A stretch of 64,000 nucleotides of DNA from Aeromicrobium sp. Sec7.5 (GTDB lineage: Bacteria > Actinomycetota > Actinomycetes > Propionibacteriales > Nocardioidaceae), in contig NZ_JBAJIJ010000001.1 in NCBI RefSeq assembly GCF_036867135.1, positions 992,001-1,056,000 on the forward strand, written 5' to 3'. The notes below the pieces were generated by a model, which made no database searches, was not told where the DNA came from, and worked only from the letters and a program-made list of their open reading frames with translations. The position numbers and the translations under genes are program-made. Of the stretch, positions 30,391-37,815 are shown piece by piece (within the stretch, counting starts at the first letter, position 1; every line of letters starts with the position of its first letter).

Positions 30391-31595
30391 CGCAGACCGA
30401 CCAGGCCGCCGGCGGGAGCATCAGCGGCGCTGAGCTGCAGCTCGAGAACGTCGTCAAGAAGTACCCGGGGCAGAAGACCCCCGCGGTCGAGTCGCTCTCG
30501 CTGACGATCCCGGCCGGCGAGATCGTCGCCTTCGTCGGCCCGTCCGGTTGCGGCAAGACGACCTCGCTCAAGATGATCAACCGCCTGATCGAGCCGACCT
30601 CGGGCACGATCCGCATCGACGGCGCGGACATCCGCAAGGACAGCGCCACGAGCCTGCGCCGCAAGATCGGTTACGTCATCCAGGGCGGCAGCCTCTTCCC
30701 GCACATGAGCGTGGCGTCGAACATCGCGGTCGTCCCGAAGATGCTGGGGTGGGACTCCAAGCGGATCACCCAGCGCGTCGACGAGCTGCTCGACCTCGTG
30801 GGCCTGGACCCCGACCGCTACCGCGACCGCTATCCGCGTGAGCTCTCCGGCGGCCAGCAGCAGCGCGTCGGCGTGGCCCGCGGCCTGGCGGCCGACCCGC
30901 CCGTGATCCTGATGGACGAGCCGTTCGGCGCGGTTGACCCGATCACCCGCCAGCGACTGCAGGACGAGCTCATCAGCATCCAGCGCGAGCTGCGCAAGAC
31001 CATTGTCTGCGTCACCCACGACATCGACGAGGCCATCAAGCTCGGTGACCGCATCCTGATCCTGCAGGAGGGGGCGAACATCGCCCAGTACGACACCCCC
31101 GACGCGATCCTCGCGGCCCCGGCCAACGACTTCGTCGCCGACTTCGTGGGGGCCGGGTCGTCGCTCAAGCAGCTGTCCCTGGCTCGCGTCCGCTCGCTCG
31201 ACCTGGTCCACCCGACGACCGCGGCGATCGGCGAGGACACCGGTCCGGCGGTGCGCCGCGCGGAGCAGGCCGGCGACGACGCCCTCGTGGTCCTCGACGA
31301 TCGTGAGCGTCCCGTGGCCTGGCCGTGGCTGCGGCAGGTCCGCACCCACGACAAGGTCAAGGGCTCGCCGCGCGAGAACCTCGTGACGCTCGACCACGCG
31401 GCCACCCTCAACGACGCGCTCGACACGATGCTGACGGCGGCCCACTCCAAGGTCATCGTCACGGGTGATCGCGACAAGTACCTCGGCGTGCTCGACTTCG
31501 AGACGGTCACCGAGTACATGCGCAAGACCGAGCGTGAGGCGGCCGAGCACCAGCTGGACCTGGAGCAGCAGGAGGGGGCGCGGGCCGATGGCTGA
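30387..31595 (+). CDS. Osmoprotectant ABC transporter ATP-binding protein with CBS region
   Basis: This 402-residue ATPase energises the betaine-type importer. Motifs in order are Walker A GPSGCGKTT, LSGGQQQRVGVARGL, Walker B VILMDEPFGAVD and the switch histidine VTHDIDEA. The C-terminal third carries a CBS-like region (LVTLDHAATLNDALDTML; DKYLGVLDFETVTEYM), which in OpuA/OpuC proteins senses ionic strength or c-di-AMP. It is coupled on both sides: ATGA with the first permease, and an 8-base overlap with the second. Confidence 0.93.
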   Translation: MTQTDQAAGGSISGAELQLENVVKKYPGQKTPAVESLSLTIPAGEIVAFVGPSGCGKTTSLKMINRLIEPTSGTIRIDGADIRKDSATSLRRKIGYVIQGGSLFPHMSVASNIAVVPKMLGWDSKRITQRVDELLDLVGLDPDRYRDRYPRELSGGQQQRVGVARGLAADPPVILMDEPFGAVDPITRQRLQDELISIQRELRKTIVCVTHDIDEAIKLGDRILILQEGANIAQYDTPDAILAAPANDFVADFVGAGSSLKQLSLARVRSLDLVHPTTAAIGEDTGPAVRRAEQAGDDALVVLDDRERPVAWPWLRQVRTHDKVKGSPRENLVTLDHAATLNDALDTMLTAAHSKVIVTGDRDKYLGVLDFETVTEYMRKTEREAAEHQLDLEQQEGARADG

Positions 31596-32400
31596 CACGC
31601 TCCCGACCAAGCCCGACGGCACCGAGGACGTCGTCGACGACGACCTCTCCCCGAAGAGCTCGGCCCGGGTCATCACGCGCGAGATGGTGCTGATGCTCGT
31701 CGTGCCTCCCGTCCTCGTGGCCGCCGTCTTCGGCGCGTTCGTGTGGTGGCGCCAGACGGCCGATCTCGACTCCGTCGAGGCCCAACAGTTGCGCTGGTCG
31801 GAACTGCGGTCGCTCGGCTGGGAGCACGTCCAGCTGACCGTGGTGGCCGCGATCATCGTCGTGGCGATCGCCGTGCCGCTCGGCATCCTGCTCACCCGTG
31901 GCCGGTTCCGCGCGGCGTCGCCGGTCGTCATCGGCATCGCCAACGCCGGCCAGGCCGCCCCGTCGGTGGGCCTGATCGTGCTGTTGTTCCTGTGGCTCGA
32001 CGGGGGCTTCTGGACCGCGATCTGGGCGCTGAGCCTCTACGGGATCCTGCCCGTGCTGCGCAACACGATCGTCGGCATCCAAGGGGTTGATCCCACCTTG
32101 GTCGAGGCCGGTCGCGGGCTCGGCATGACCAACGCGGCCACCTTGCTCAAGGTCGAGCTGCCGCTGGCGGTGCCGGTCATCATGTCGGGCGTTCGTACGG
32201 CACTCGTCCTCATCGCCGGCACGGCCTCGCTCGCGTGCTTCATCGACGCCGGTGGTCTCGGCGAGGTGCTCCAGACCGGCATCACGCTGTTCCGCTTCTC
32301 GCTCATGGTGACCGGTGCCGTGCTGATCGCCCTGATCGCGCTGCTCATCGAGTGGCTGGGTCGCGTGCTCGAGCTCGCCACCCGGCCGAAGGGGATCTGA
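31588..32400 (+). CDS. Osmoprotectant ABC transporter permease (second subunit)
   Basis: This 270-residue membrane protein has a 40-residue cytoplasmic N-terminus and about six hydrophobic segments. The coupling loop EAGRGLGMTNAATLLKVELP is present, and GEVLQTGITLFRFSLMVTGA follows as in OpuC/YehY-type permeases. It overlaps the ATPase gene by 8 bases and ends 1 base before the binding-protein gene. With the first permease it forms a heterodimeric channel. Confidence 0.9.
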   Translation: MADTLPTKPDGTEDVVDDDLSPKSSARVITREMVLMLVVPPVLVAAVFGAFVWWRQTADLDSVEAQQLRWSELRSLGWEHVQLTVVAAIIVVAIAVPLGILLTRGRFRAASPVVIGIANAGQAAPSVGLIVLLFLWLDGGFWTAIWALSLYGILPVLRNTIVGIQGVDPTLVEAGRGLGMTNAATLLKVELPLAVPVIMSGVRTALVLIAGTASLACFIDAGGLGEVLQTGITLFRFSLMVTGAVLIALIALLIEWLGRVLELATRPKGI

Positions 32401-32401
32401 C

Positions 32402-33391
32402 ATGACTCGCACCCGACTCCTGCGGCGCGCCGGCATCGCCACGGCCGCGCTGATGACCTTGACGCTCACGGCCTGCGGCCTGGGCACGGCGGCCGGGCCG
32501 ATCCTGTCGGGCGATCTCGACGGCCCGGTGGCCGACATCGACCTCGAGGGGCTGGACATCGCCGTCGGCTCGAAGAACTTCACCGAAAACATCATCCTGG
32601 GCAAGATGGCGGTCAGCCTGCTGGCGTCCGCTGGGGCCGAGGTCAACGACCTCACCAACATCCCCGGCAGCGCGGCGGCGCGTCAGGCCCAGCTCGACGG
32701 CCAGATCGACGCGATGTGGGAGTACACCGGTACCGGCTGGATCACCTACCTCGGCTACGAGGACCCGATCCCGGACGAGCAGGAGCAGTACGTCGCCGTC
32801 CGCGACGAGGACCTCGATCGCAACAACCTGGCGTGGCTGCCCCCCGCCCCGATGAACAACACGTACGGCTTCGCGATCACGCAGGAGACCTCGGACCGCC
32901 TCGGCATCACGACGCTGTCGCAGATCAAGGACCTCCCGATCGAGGAGCGCACGTTCTGCGTCGAGTCGGAGTTCACCAACCGCCCCGACGGTCTCCCGGG
33001 GATGCTCGAGACCTACGGCGTCCCCCTGGGCGATCCGAACGGCGTGCCCGAGGGCAACCTGCGGACCTACCAGACCGGAGCGATCTACAGCGCCACCGAC
33101 AAGGGCGAGTGCACGTTCGGTGAGATCTTCACGACCGACGGCCGCATCCTGGCGCTCGACCTGACGGTCCTGGAGGACGACCTGCAGTACTTCCCGAAGT
33201 ACAACGTCTCCCTCGTGGTCAACGACTCCGTGCTCGAGGACAACCCGGACCTGAGGGAGCTGTTCGGCCCCGTCAGCGAGAAGCTCACCGACGAGGTGCT
33301 GATCGGGCTGAACGCCGAGGTCGACGTCGAGGGTCGCGAGCCGGTCGACGTGGCCTTCGAGTGGCTCCAGGAGGAGGGCTTCATCTCGTGA
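32402..33391 (+). CDS. Osmoprotectant-binding lipoprotein (OpuCC/ProX-like)
   Basis: This 329-residue substrate-binding lipoprotein has a signal peptide ending in LTLTAC with the lipidated cysteine at C25. The OpuAC domain begins IAVGSKNFTENIILGKMAVS and continues MWEYTGTGWITYLGY. These aromatic residues fit a trimethylammonium cage, as in glycine betaine, choline or carnitine binding. It is the receptor of the preceding transporter. The last bases overlap a small DUF2945 gene (GTGA). Confidence 0.92.
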   Translation: MTRTRLLRRAGIATAALMTLTLTACGLGTAAGPILSGDLDGPVADIDLEGLDIAVGSKNFTENIILGKMAVSLLASAGAEVNDLTNIPGSAAARQAQLDGQIDAMWEYTGTGWITYLGYEDPIPDEQEQYVAVRDEDLDRNNLAWLPPAPMNNTYGFAITQETSDRLGITTLSQIKDLPIEERTFCVESEFTNRPDGLPGMLETYGVPLGDPNGVPEGNLRTYQTGAIYSATDKGECTFGEIFTTDGRILALDLTVLEDDLQYFPKYNVSLVVNDSVLEDNPDLRELFGPVSEKLTDEVLIGLNAEVDVEGREPVDVAFEWLQEEGFIS

Positions 33392-33600
33392 CGCAGGAGT
33401 TCTCCCAGGGCGAGAAGGTCACGTGGCAGAGCCACGGCGGTACGGCCGAGGGCGAGGTGGTCCGCAGGATCACCTCGGACACCGAGGCAGGCGGGCGCAC
33501 GGTGCGGGCCAGCAAGGACGAGCCCCAGTACCTCGTGCGTAGCGAGAAGAGTGGCGGCGAGGCCGTCCACAAGCCCGAGGCGCTCACTAAGAAGAGCTGA
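33388..33600 (+). CDS. DUF2945 (HVA1/TUDOR-like) small protein
   Basis: This 70-residue hydrophilic protein has the DUF2945 core FSQGEKVTWQSHGGTAEGEVVRRITS and EPQYLVRSEKSGGEAVHKPEAL, a small beta-barrel of unknown function. Its GTG start overlaps the stop of the osmoprotectant-binding protein (GTGA), so it is translated from the transporter mRNA. That coupling hints at a role in the osmotic stress response. A TTG at 33361 would be an alternative start but lies well inside the upstream gene. Confidence 0.8.
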   Translation: MTQEFSQGEKVTWQSHGGTAEGEVVRRITSDTEAGGRTVRASKDEPQYLVRSEKSGGEAVHKPEALTKKS

Positions 33601-33609
33601 GCTCGGCAC

Positions 33610-34902
33610 TCAGGCGCGGAGTGGGTAGTCGGCTGGCTGGGCTTGGTGGGTTTGTCGTGCGGTGTGCCGGATGCGTCGCAGGTGTTGGCGTGTGGCGCGT
33701 CTTCGGTTGAGGTCGATGGGTCGGCCGTCGCGGGTGGCGAGGTCGAACTTGCCCTGTCCGAGGGCCTCGATGACGAGGAGTCCGCGGTGCACCAGCGAAT
33801 GGCAGCTGCTGCAGATGCCGATGAGTCCGTCGAGGTCGGTGCGGCCGCCGTTGGACCACCAGGTGGTGTGGTGGATCTCGAGGTGGGTGTGGGTGCAGCC
33901 GGGTGCTGCGCAGACGCCGTGCTGGCGGGCGATGACGGCCTTGCGCTGAGCTGGCGTGGCAAGGCGGATGGTGTCGCCGACGTTGAGGACCTGCGCCTGC
34001 TCCACGTCGTCATCACTGGTCAGGATGGGGGTGATGTCGCCGGTGCAGGCCAGGTAGGACAGGAGCTGGGGTCCGATGGGGCCGAAGCCGGCCAACTCTG
34101 CCGGCTCACCAGTGGGCCGGGCGGCGCCGGGCTGGGCGGTCATGGCCTCGTGGAGGGTCTCGACGCCGACGATGACCGACAGCTGGGGACGGATGCCCTT
34201 GCTGGACGGCAAGCCTGATTCGAGCACCGACGACAACAGCCGGTCGAACCCGGCGACACGGCGTTCTGCACTGCTGCGGTCATCATTCGCGACCACCGGG
34301 ATGGAGAGGGAGTCGAGGACGGCCTTGAGCTTGGCGCCGGTCTCGGTCTTGAGGAACCCGGACAGGTGCCACCCCTCCGGTACTGGCGAGAGCTGGATGT
34401 CTTCCTTGGCCATGCCCTTGATCCACGCCTTGTCGAGATCCTCGGGGTAGACCGCGTCGCGCAGGGCCCGGATCACGCGGCGCAGCTGCACGGGCTCGTG
34501 GGTGGTCGCCACGGCGAGGAGCCACGGTTCGGCGTCGGCGACGACCTTGTGGCCGATGTGCTTGAGGCCGAACGTGAAGAGCTTGACGTGATCGAGCCGG
34601 ACGGCACCTTCAGCAGCGGCGTCACCCACGGCGGGGAGCTCGCGCATCGTGGCATCGGCGTCGATCAGACTGCGGGTCTGGCGGGCGTCGAGACGCAGGT
34701 GCTGGCGCGCCCAGGTGGTGACGGTGGAGGCACCGTCGAGCTCGAACTCCGCCGACTTCTCGAGCTCGGCCAGGTGGTGGGCCTTCGCGGCGTCGAGCGC
34801 GTCCTGCGCGGTCTGGATCGCGAGCAGAGCGGACCGGTGGTCGGCCGAGGTGACGGCATGCGCAGCTGACCGCAGCGCCTGCACCGTGGGACCCGAGACC
34901 AT
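33610..34902 (-). CDS. DUF222 domain HNH endonuclease (13E12-repeat family type)
   Basis: This 430-residue protein has an N-terminal helical DUF222 domain and a C-terminal HNH nuclease motif (CAAPGCTHTHLEIHH, then NGGRTDLDGLIGICSSCHSLVH). Such genes are multicopy in actinobacteria (the 13E12 family in mycobacteria); the biological role is unsettled. The start at 34902 was preferred to an upstream ATG at 34950. TACACT lies exactly six bases upstream, and a perfect SOS-box palindrome fills the promoter spacer, so the mRNA is probably leaderless and LexA-controlled. A related gene lies at 62900-64000. Confidence 0.9.
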   Translation of the reverse strand: MVSGPTVQALRSAAHAVTSADHRSALLAIQTAQDALDAAKAHHLAELEKSAEFELDGASTVTTWARQHLRLDARQTRSLIDADATMRELPAVGDAAAEGAVRLDHVKLFTFGLKHIGHKVVADAEPWLLAVATTHEPVQLRRVIRALRDAVYPEDLDKAWIKGMAKEDIQLSPVPEGWHLSGFLKTETGAKLKAVLDSLSIPVVANDDRSSAERRVAGFDRLLSSVLESGLPSSKGIRPQLSVIVGVETLHEAMTAQPGAARPTGEPAELAGFGPIGPQLLSYLACTGDITPILTSDDDVEQAQVLNVGDTIRLATPAQRKAVIARQHGVCAAPGCTHTHLEIHHTTWWSNGGRTDLDGLIGICSSCHSLVHRGLLVIEALGQGKFDLATRDGRPIDLNRRRATRQHLRRIRHTARQTHQAQPADYPLRA

Positions 34903-34908
34903 GTCTCG

Positions 34909-34937
34909 AGTGTACTCGAACAGATGTTCGAGGGCAA
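34909..34937 (-). promoter_or_regulatory. Promoter with LexA-type SOS box filling the -35/-10 spacer
   Basis: On the minus strand, TTGCCC (-35, 34937-34932), a 17-base spacer, TACACT (-10, 34914-34909) and six bases lead to the ATG at 34902. The spacer contains TCGAACATCTGTTCGA (plus-strand 34916-34931), which matches the actinobacterial SOS consensus TCGAAC-N4-GTTCGA in all fixed positions. It extends to 18 bp with one more C/G pair. LexA bound there would block the promoter, so the HNH gene should be DNA-damage inducible. Confidence 0.85.
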
Positions 34938-35050
34938 GACTCCCGGGCAAGAAAGCTGCTGAAATTGCAACAGATTCATACCGGTCGGCCTGTCACTTTC
35001 CGCCGAGTCTCGGCCGACAGCTTCTGGTCCATGCCGCTTGTCCGGTACCA
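34938..35050. other. Non-coding stretch upstream of the HNH gene
   Basis: Within the 569-base gap between the HNH start (34902) and the APC permease start (35472), this part holds no supportable gene. It is more AT-rich than the surrounding DNA (AAAGCTGCTGAAATTGCAAC). The rest of the gap is the SOS promoter on one side and the hairpin repeat array on the other. Confidence 0.5.
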
Positions 35051-35360
35051 CCGCTCGAGGTCACCTGACCGGCCCTTCGAGGCTCACGCCACAGAGGGCG
35101 TTCACACCTCAGGGAGCGGCGTGGGTGGGCGCCGCTCGAGGTCACCTGACCGGCCCTTCGAGGCTCACGCCCCAGAGGGCGTTCACACCTCAGGGAGCGG
35201 CGTGGGTGGGCGCCGCTCACGGTCACGTAACCGACCTTTCAAGGCTCCTCGCCAGGGCTCGTCGCACCTCAAGGAGCGGCGTGGCCGGTGGCGGTTCGAC
35301 CTCGGCCAGCCAGCCCTTCGAGGCTCACGCCCCAGAGGGCGTTCACACCTCAGGGAGCGG
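35051..35360. repeat. Four tandem ~80-bp hairpin repeats (REP-like array)
   Basis: Units begin at about 35051, 35132, 35213 and 35292 (periods 81, 81 and 79). Units 1 and 2 are almost identical. Unit 4 matches them from CCCTTCGAGGCTCACGCC through CCTCAGGGAGCGG, and unit 3 is degenerate. Each good unit folds on itself: ACGCCC pairs with GGGCGT around CAGA, with outer GAGG pairing to CCTC. There are no unique spacers, so it is not CRISPR. It lies between divergent genes, and similar palindromic repeats scatter through actinobacterial intergenic DNA. Confidence 0.75.
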
Positions 35361-35471
35361 GAAGGGGGCGCTCGGGCGCGGCCGCTCTCACCCACTCGAC
35401 CAGCGGAGGGCCGGGACGTGGGGGTGAGGCCGTTCAGACCGTGGTCATCTGCTCGCCCTAGGGTCCTTGCC

Positions 35472-36758
35472 ATGTCGGCGCACCAGGAGTCGTTGTCGCG
35501 GCGCCTGGGACTCACGGATGCGGTCGCGGTGGGCATGGGTGCCATGGTGGGCGCCGGGGTGTTCGCCGTGCTCGGGCCCGCCGCGCAGGCGGCCGGCTCG
35601 GGTCTGCTGGTCGCGCTCGTGGTGGCGGCCGCCGTGGCGTACCTGAACGCCGTCGCGTCGGCGCAGCTCGCTGCCGCGTCGCCCACCTCCGGGGGCACCT
35701 ACGTGTTCGGCCGGGAACGCCTGGGGCCCTGGTGGGGCTTCGCCGCGGGCTGGTCGTTCGTGATCGGCAAGACCGCGTCGTGCGCCGCCATGGCGCTCGT
35801 CTTCGCGGCGTACGCCGTCCCCGGGCCGGAGTGGGTGCAGCGCGTCGCGGCCGCGGCGGTCGTCGTCGCGCTGGCGGCCCTCAACTACCGCGGCGTCACG
35901 AAGACCGTGGCACTGACGAAGGTCCTGCTGCTGCTCACCCTCGCGGCGCTCGTGGTCGTGGTCGTGGCCCTCCTCTCCGGTGACGGCGGCGGGGTCGGTG
36001 CTGGGGTCGACAGGCTCGGCGGCTGGTCGGCGCTGGACGACGGGGGACTCCTCGGCACGCTGCAGGCCGCGGGACTGATGTTCTTCGCCTTCGCGGGGTA
36101 CGCCCGGCTGGCCACGCTGGGCGAGGAGGTCGTGGATCCGCGTCGCACCATCCCGCGCGCGATCCTGGTGGCCCTCGGCCTGACGGTCGCGATCTACCTG
36201 GTCGTCGCCGTCGCTGCGCTGCTCGCCGCCGGACCGGAACGCCTCGCGGGATCCGCGACGCCGTTGGTCGAGGCGCTCGACGCGGTGGGCCAGGGGGTGG
36301 TGGCCCCGGTTGTCGGCGTGGGCGCCGCGGTGGCCGCCCTCGGGGCGTTGCTGTCGCTCATGGCGGGCATCGGCCGCACGACCCTGGCGATGGGCCGCAA
36401 CCGCGACCTCCCGGCCTGGCTCGCTGCCGTCCACCCGATCCACCGGTCGCCGCACCACGCCGAGATCGCGCTCGCCGTCGTCGTCGCTGCACTGGTGCTG
36501 ACGGTCGACCTGCGCGACGCGATCGGCTTCTCGTCGTTCGGCGTGCTGCTCTACTACGCGATCGCCAACCTGAGCGCCTTGACCCAGCCGGCGGACCAGC
36601 GGCGGTGGCCGCGGTGGTTCAACGTCCTCGGTGCTGCCGGTTGCCTGGTGCTCGTCGCGACCCTGCCCGGCAGTGCCGTCGCGGTCGGGGTCATCGTGCT
36701 CGCGGTCGGCCTGCTGGGTCGGGCCGCCGTGCTGCGAGCACGGGCGGGAGCTCGCTGA
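35472..36758 (+). CDS. APC family amino acid permease
   Basis: This 428-residue transporter has about twelve membrane segments. The APC signature near the N-terminus is GLTDAVAVGMGAMVGAGVF, followed by SPTSGGTYVFGRERLGPWWG, FAGYARLATLGEEVVDPRRT in the middle, and AMGRNRDLPAWLAAVHP. It would exchange or symport an amino acid or amine. TAGGGT lies seven bases before the ATG and no ribosome-binding site is evident, which fits a leaderless start. A 7-bp terminator hairpin follows the gene. Confidence 0.9.
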   Translation: MSAHQESLSRRLGLTDAVAVGMGAMVGAGVFAVLGPAAQAAGSGLLVALVVAAAVAYLNAVASAQLAAASPTSGGTYVFGRERLGPWWGFAAGWSFVIGKTASCAAMALVFAAYAVPGPEWVQRVAAAAVVVALAALNYRGVTKTVALTKVLLLLTLAALVVVVVALLSGDGGGVGAGVDRLGGWSALDDGGLLGTLQAAGLMFFAFAGYARLATLGEEVVDPRRTIPRAILVALGLTVAIYLVVAVAALLAAGPERLAGSATPLVEALDAVGQGVVAPVVGVGAAVAALGALLSLMAGIGRTTLAMGRNRDLPAWLAAVHPIHRSPHHAEIALAVVVAALVLTVDLRDAIGFSSFGVLLYYAIANLSALTQPADQRRWPRWFNVLGAAGCLVLVATLPGSAVAVGVIVLAVGLLGRAAVLRARAGAR

Positions 36759-36782
36759 CGCTGCAGTCCGGTGAAAGGCCCG

Positions 36783-36799
36783 CTGCGCCGTCGGCGCAG
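36783..36799. terminator. Bidirectional hairpin terminator
   Basis: CTGCGCC and GGCGCAG form a perfect 7-bp stem with a GTC loop between the convergent APC permease (stop 36758) and the iron-type ABC ATPase gene (stop 36802). It is likely to serve both genes. Confidence 0.6.
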
Positions 36800-36801
36800 G
36801 C

Positions 36802-37815
36802 TCAGGTCGGCAGGACCCAGACGGGGCCGTCGACGGCGAGCCGCCACCGGGCGCCGACCGTCGGCGGCCGTCCGGTGGCGCGGGCGACCAGTCGCGTCCC
36901 GCTGGCCAGGCGGCAGCCGACGATCGAGCTGTGGCCGTGGAACTCGACCGACTCGACCACGGCCTCGACTCCGTGGTCGGACTCGACCAGCTGCTCGGGA
37001 CGGATCAGCACCTGGGTGCCGTGGGCACCAGCCGCGGCGACCAGGCGGCCCACCTCGGTCGAGAACGTGCCGTCGGTGCCGGGCTCGGCCGGCAGGATCG
37101 TCGCGTCGCCCACGAACCCGGCGACCCAAGCCGTGGCTGGTCGCTGGTAGACGTCGTGCGGCGAGGCCTGCTGCACGACGACTCCCTCGTGCATCACGGC
37201 GACCTCGTCGGCCAGCGCCAGAGCCTCACCCTGGTCGTGGGTCACGAGCAGGGCCGTGGCGCCCTCCGCGCGGATGAGCTCTCGCACGTCGCGGCGCAGC
37301 TCCTCGCGCAGATGGGCGTCCAGAGCCGAGAACGGCTCGTCGAGCGTCACGACGTCCGGCCCGGGCGCGAGCGCGCGTGCGACCGCGACGCGTTGCTGCT
37401 GCCCACCGGACAGCTCGTGCGGGAACCGGTCGCCGTGTCCGGCGAGGCCGACCAGCTCGAGCATGTCGGTGGCCCGCGCCCCGCGCCGGTCGGACCGGGA
37501 CAGCCCGTAGGCGATGTTGCCGAGGGCCGTCAGGTGGGGGAACAGGGCGCCCTCCTGTGGGACCACGGCCACGCGGCGACGCTCGGGTGCGACGCGGCGA
37601 CGGCCGTCGTCGACGACGCGTCCGTCGATCACGACCGTGCCCGCGTCGGCGTCGTGGAATCCCGCGAGGACCCGCAGCAGGGTCGTCTTGCCGCACCCGC
37701 TGGGGCCGAGGACCGCCGTGAGGGATCCACGGGTCAGGCGCAGGTCGACACCGCGCAGCACCTCGGTGTCGCCGAACCCGGCGCGCACGTCGCGCAGCTC
37801 CACCTCGACGCTCAT
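36802..37815 (-). CDS. Iron(III)-type ABC transporter ATP-binding protein (FbpC-like)
   Basis: This 337-residue ATPase of the Fbp/POTD class has Walker A GPSGCGKTT, LSGGQQQRVAVARAL, Walker B VVTLDEPFSALD and LLVTHDQGEAL, then a TOBE-like C-terminal domain (VLIRPEQLVE, then ATGRPPTVGARWRLAV). It is the last gene of the leftward operon binding protein-permease-ATPase, and its ATG overlaps the permease stop (ATGA). It powers uptake of the ligand bound by the lipoprotein at 39341-40384, probably ferric iron. Confidence 0.9.
   Translation of the reverse strand: MSVEVELRDVRAGFGDTEVLRGVDLRLTRGSLTAVLGPSGCGKTTLLRVLAGFHDADAGTVVIDGRVVDDGRRRVAPERRRVAVVPQEGALFPHLTALGNIAYGLSRSDRRGARATDMLELVGLAGHGDRFPHELSGGQQQRVAVARALAPGPDVVTLDEPFSALDAHLREELRRDVRELIRAEGATALLVTHDQGEALALADEVAVMHEGVVVQQASPHDVYQRPATAWVAGFVGDATILPAEPGTDGTFSTEVGRLVAAAGAHGTQVLIRPEQLVESDHGVEAVVESVEFHGHSSIVGCRLASGTRLVARATGRPPTVGARWRLAVDGPVWVLPT

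Noticed and set aside
35051-35360. CRISPR array
   Set aside because: The ~80-bp units are contiguous and diverge by point changes; there are no short identical repeats separated by unique spacers and no cas genes nearby.
34953-36758. Long N-terminal extension of the APC permease through the repeat array
   Set aside because: The extension translates the hairpin repeats (repeated HLTGPSRLTPQ-like segments in one frame), while a promoter-like TAGGGT and the natural N-terminus occur at 35472.
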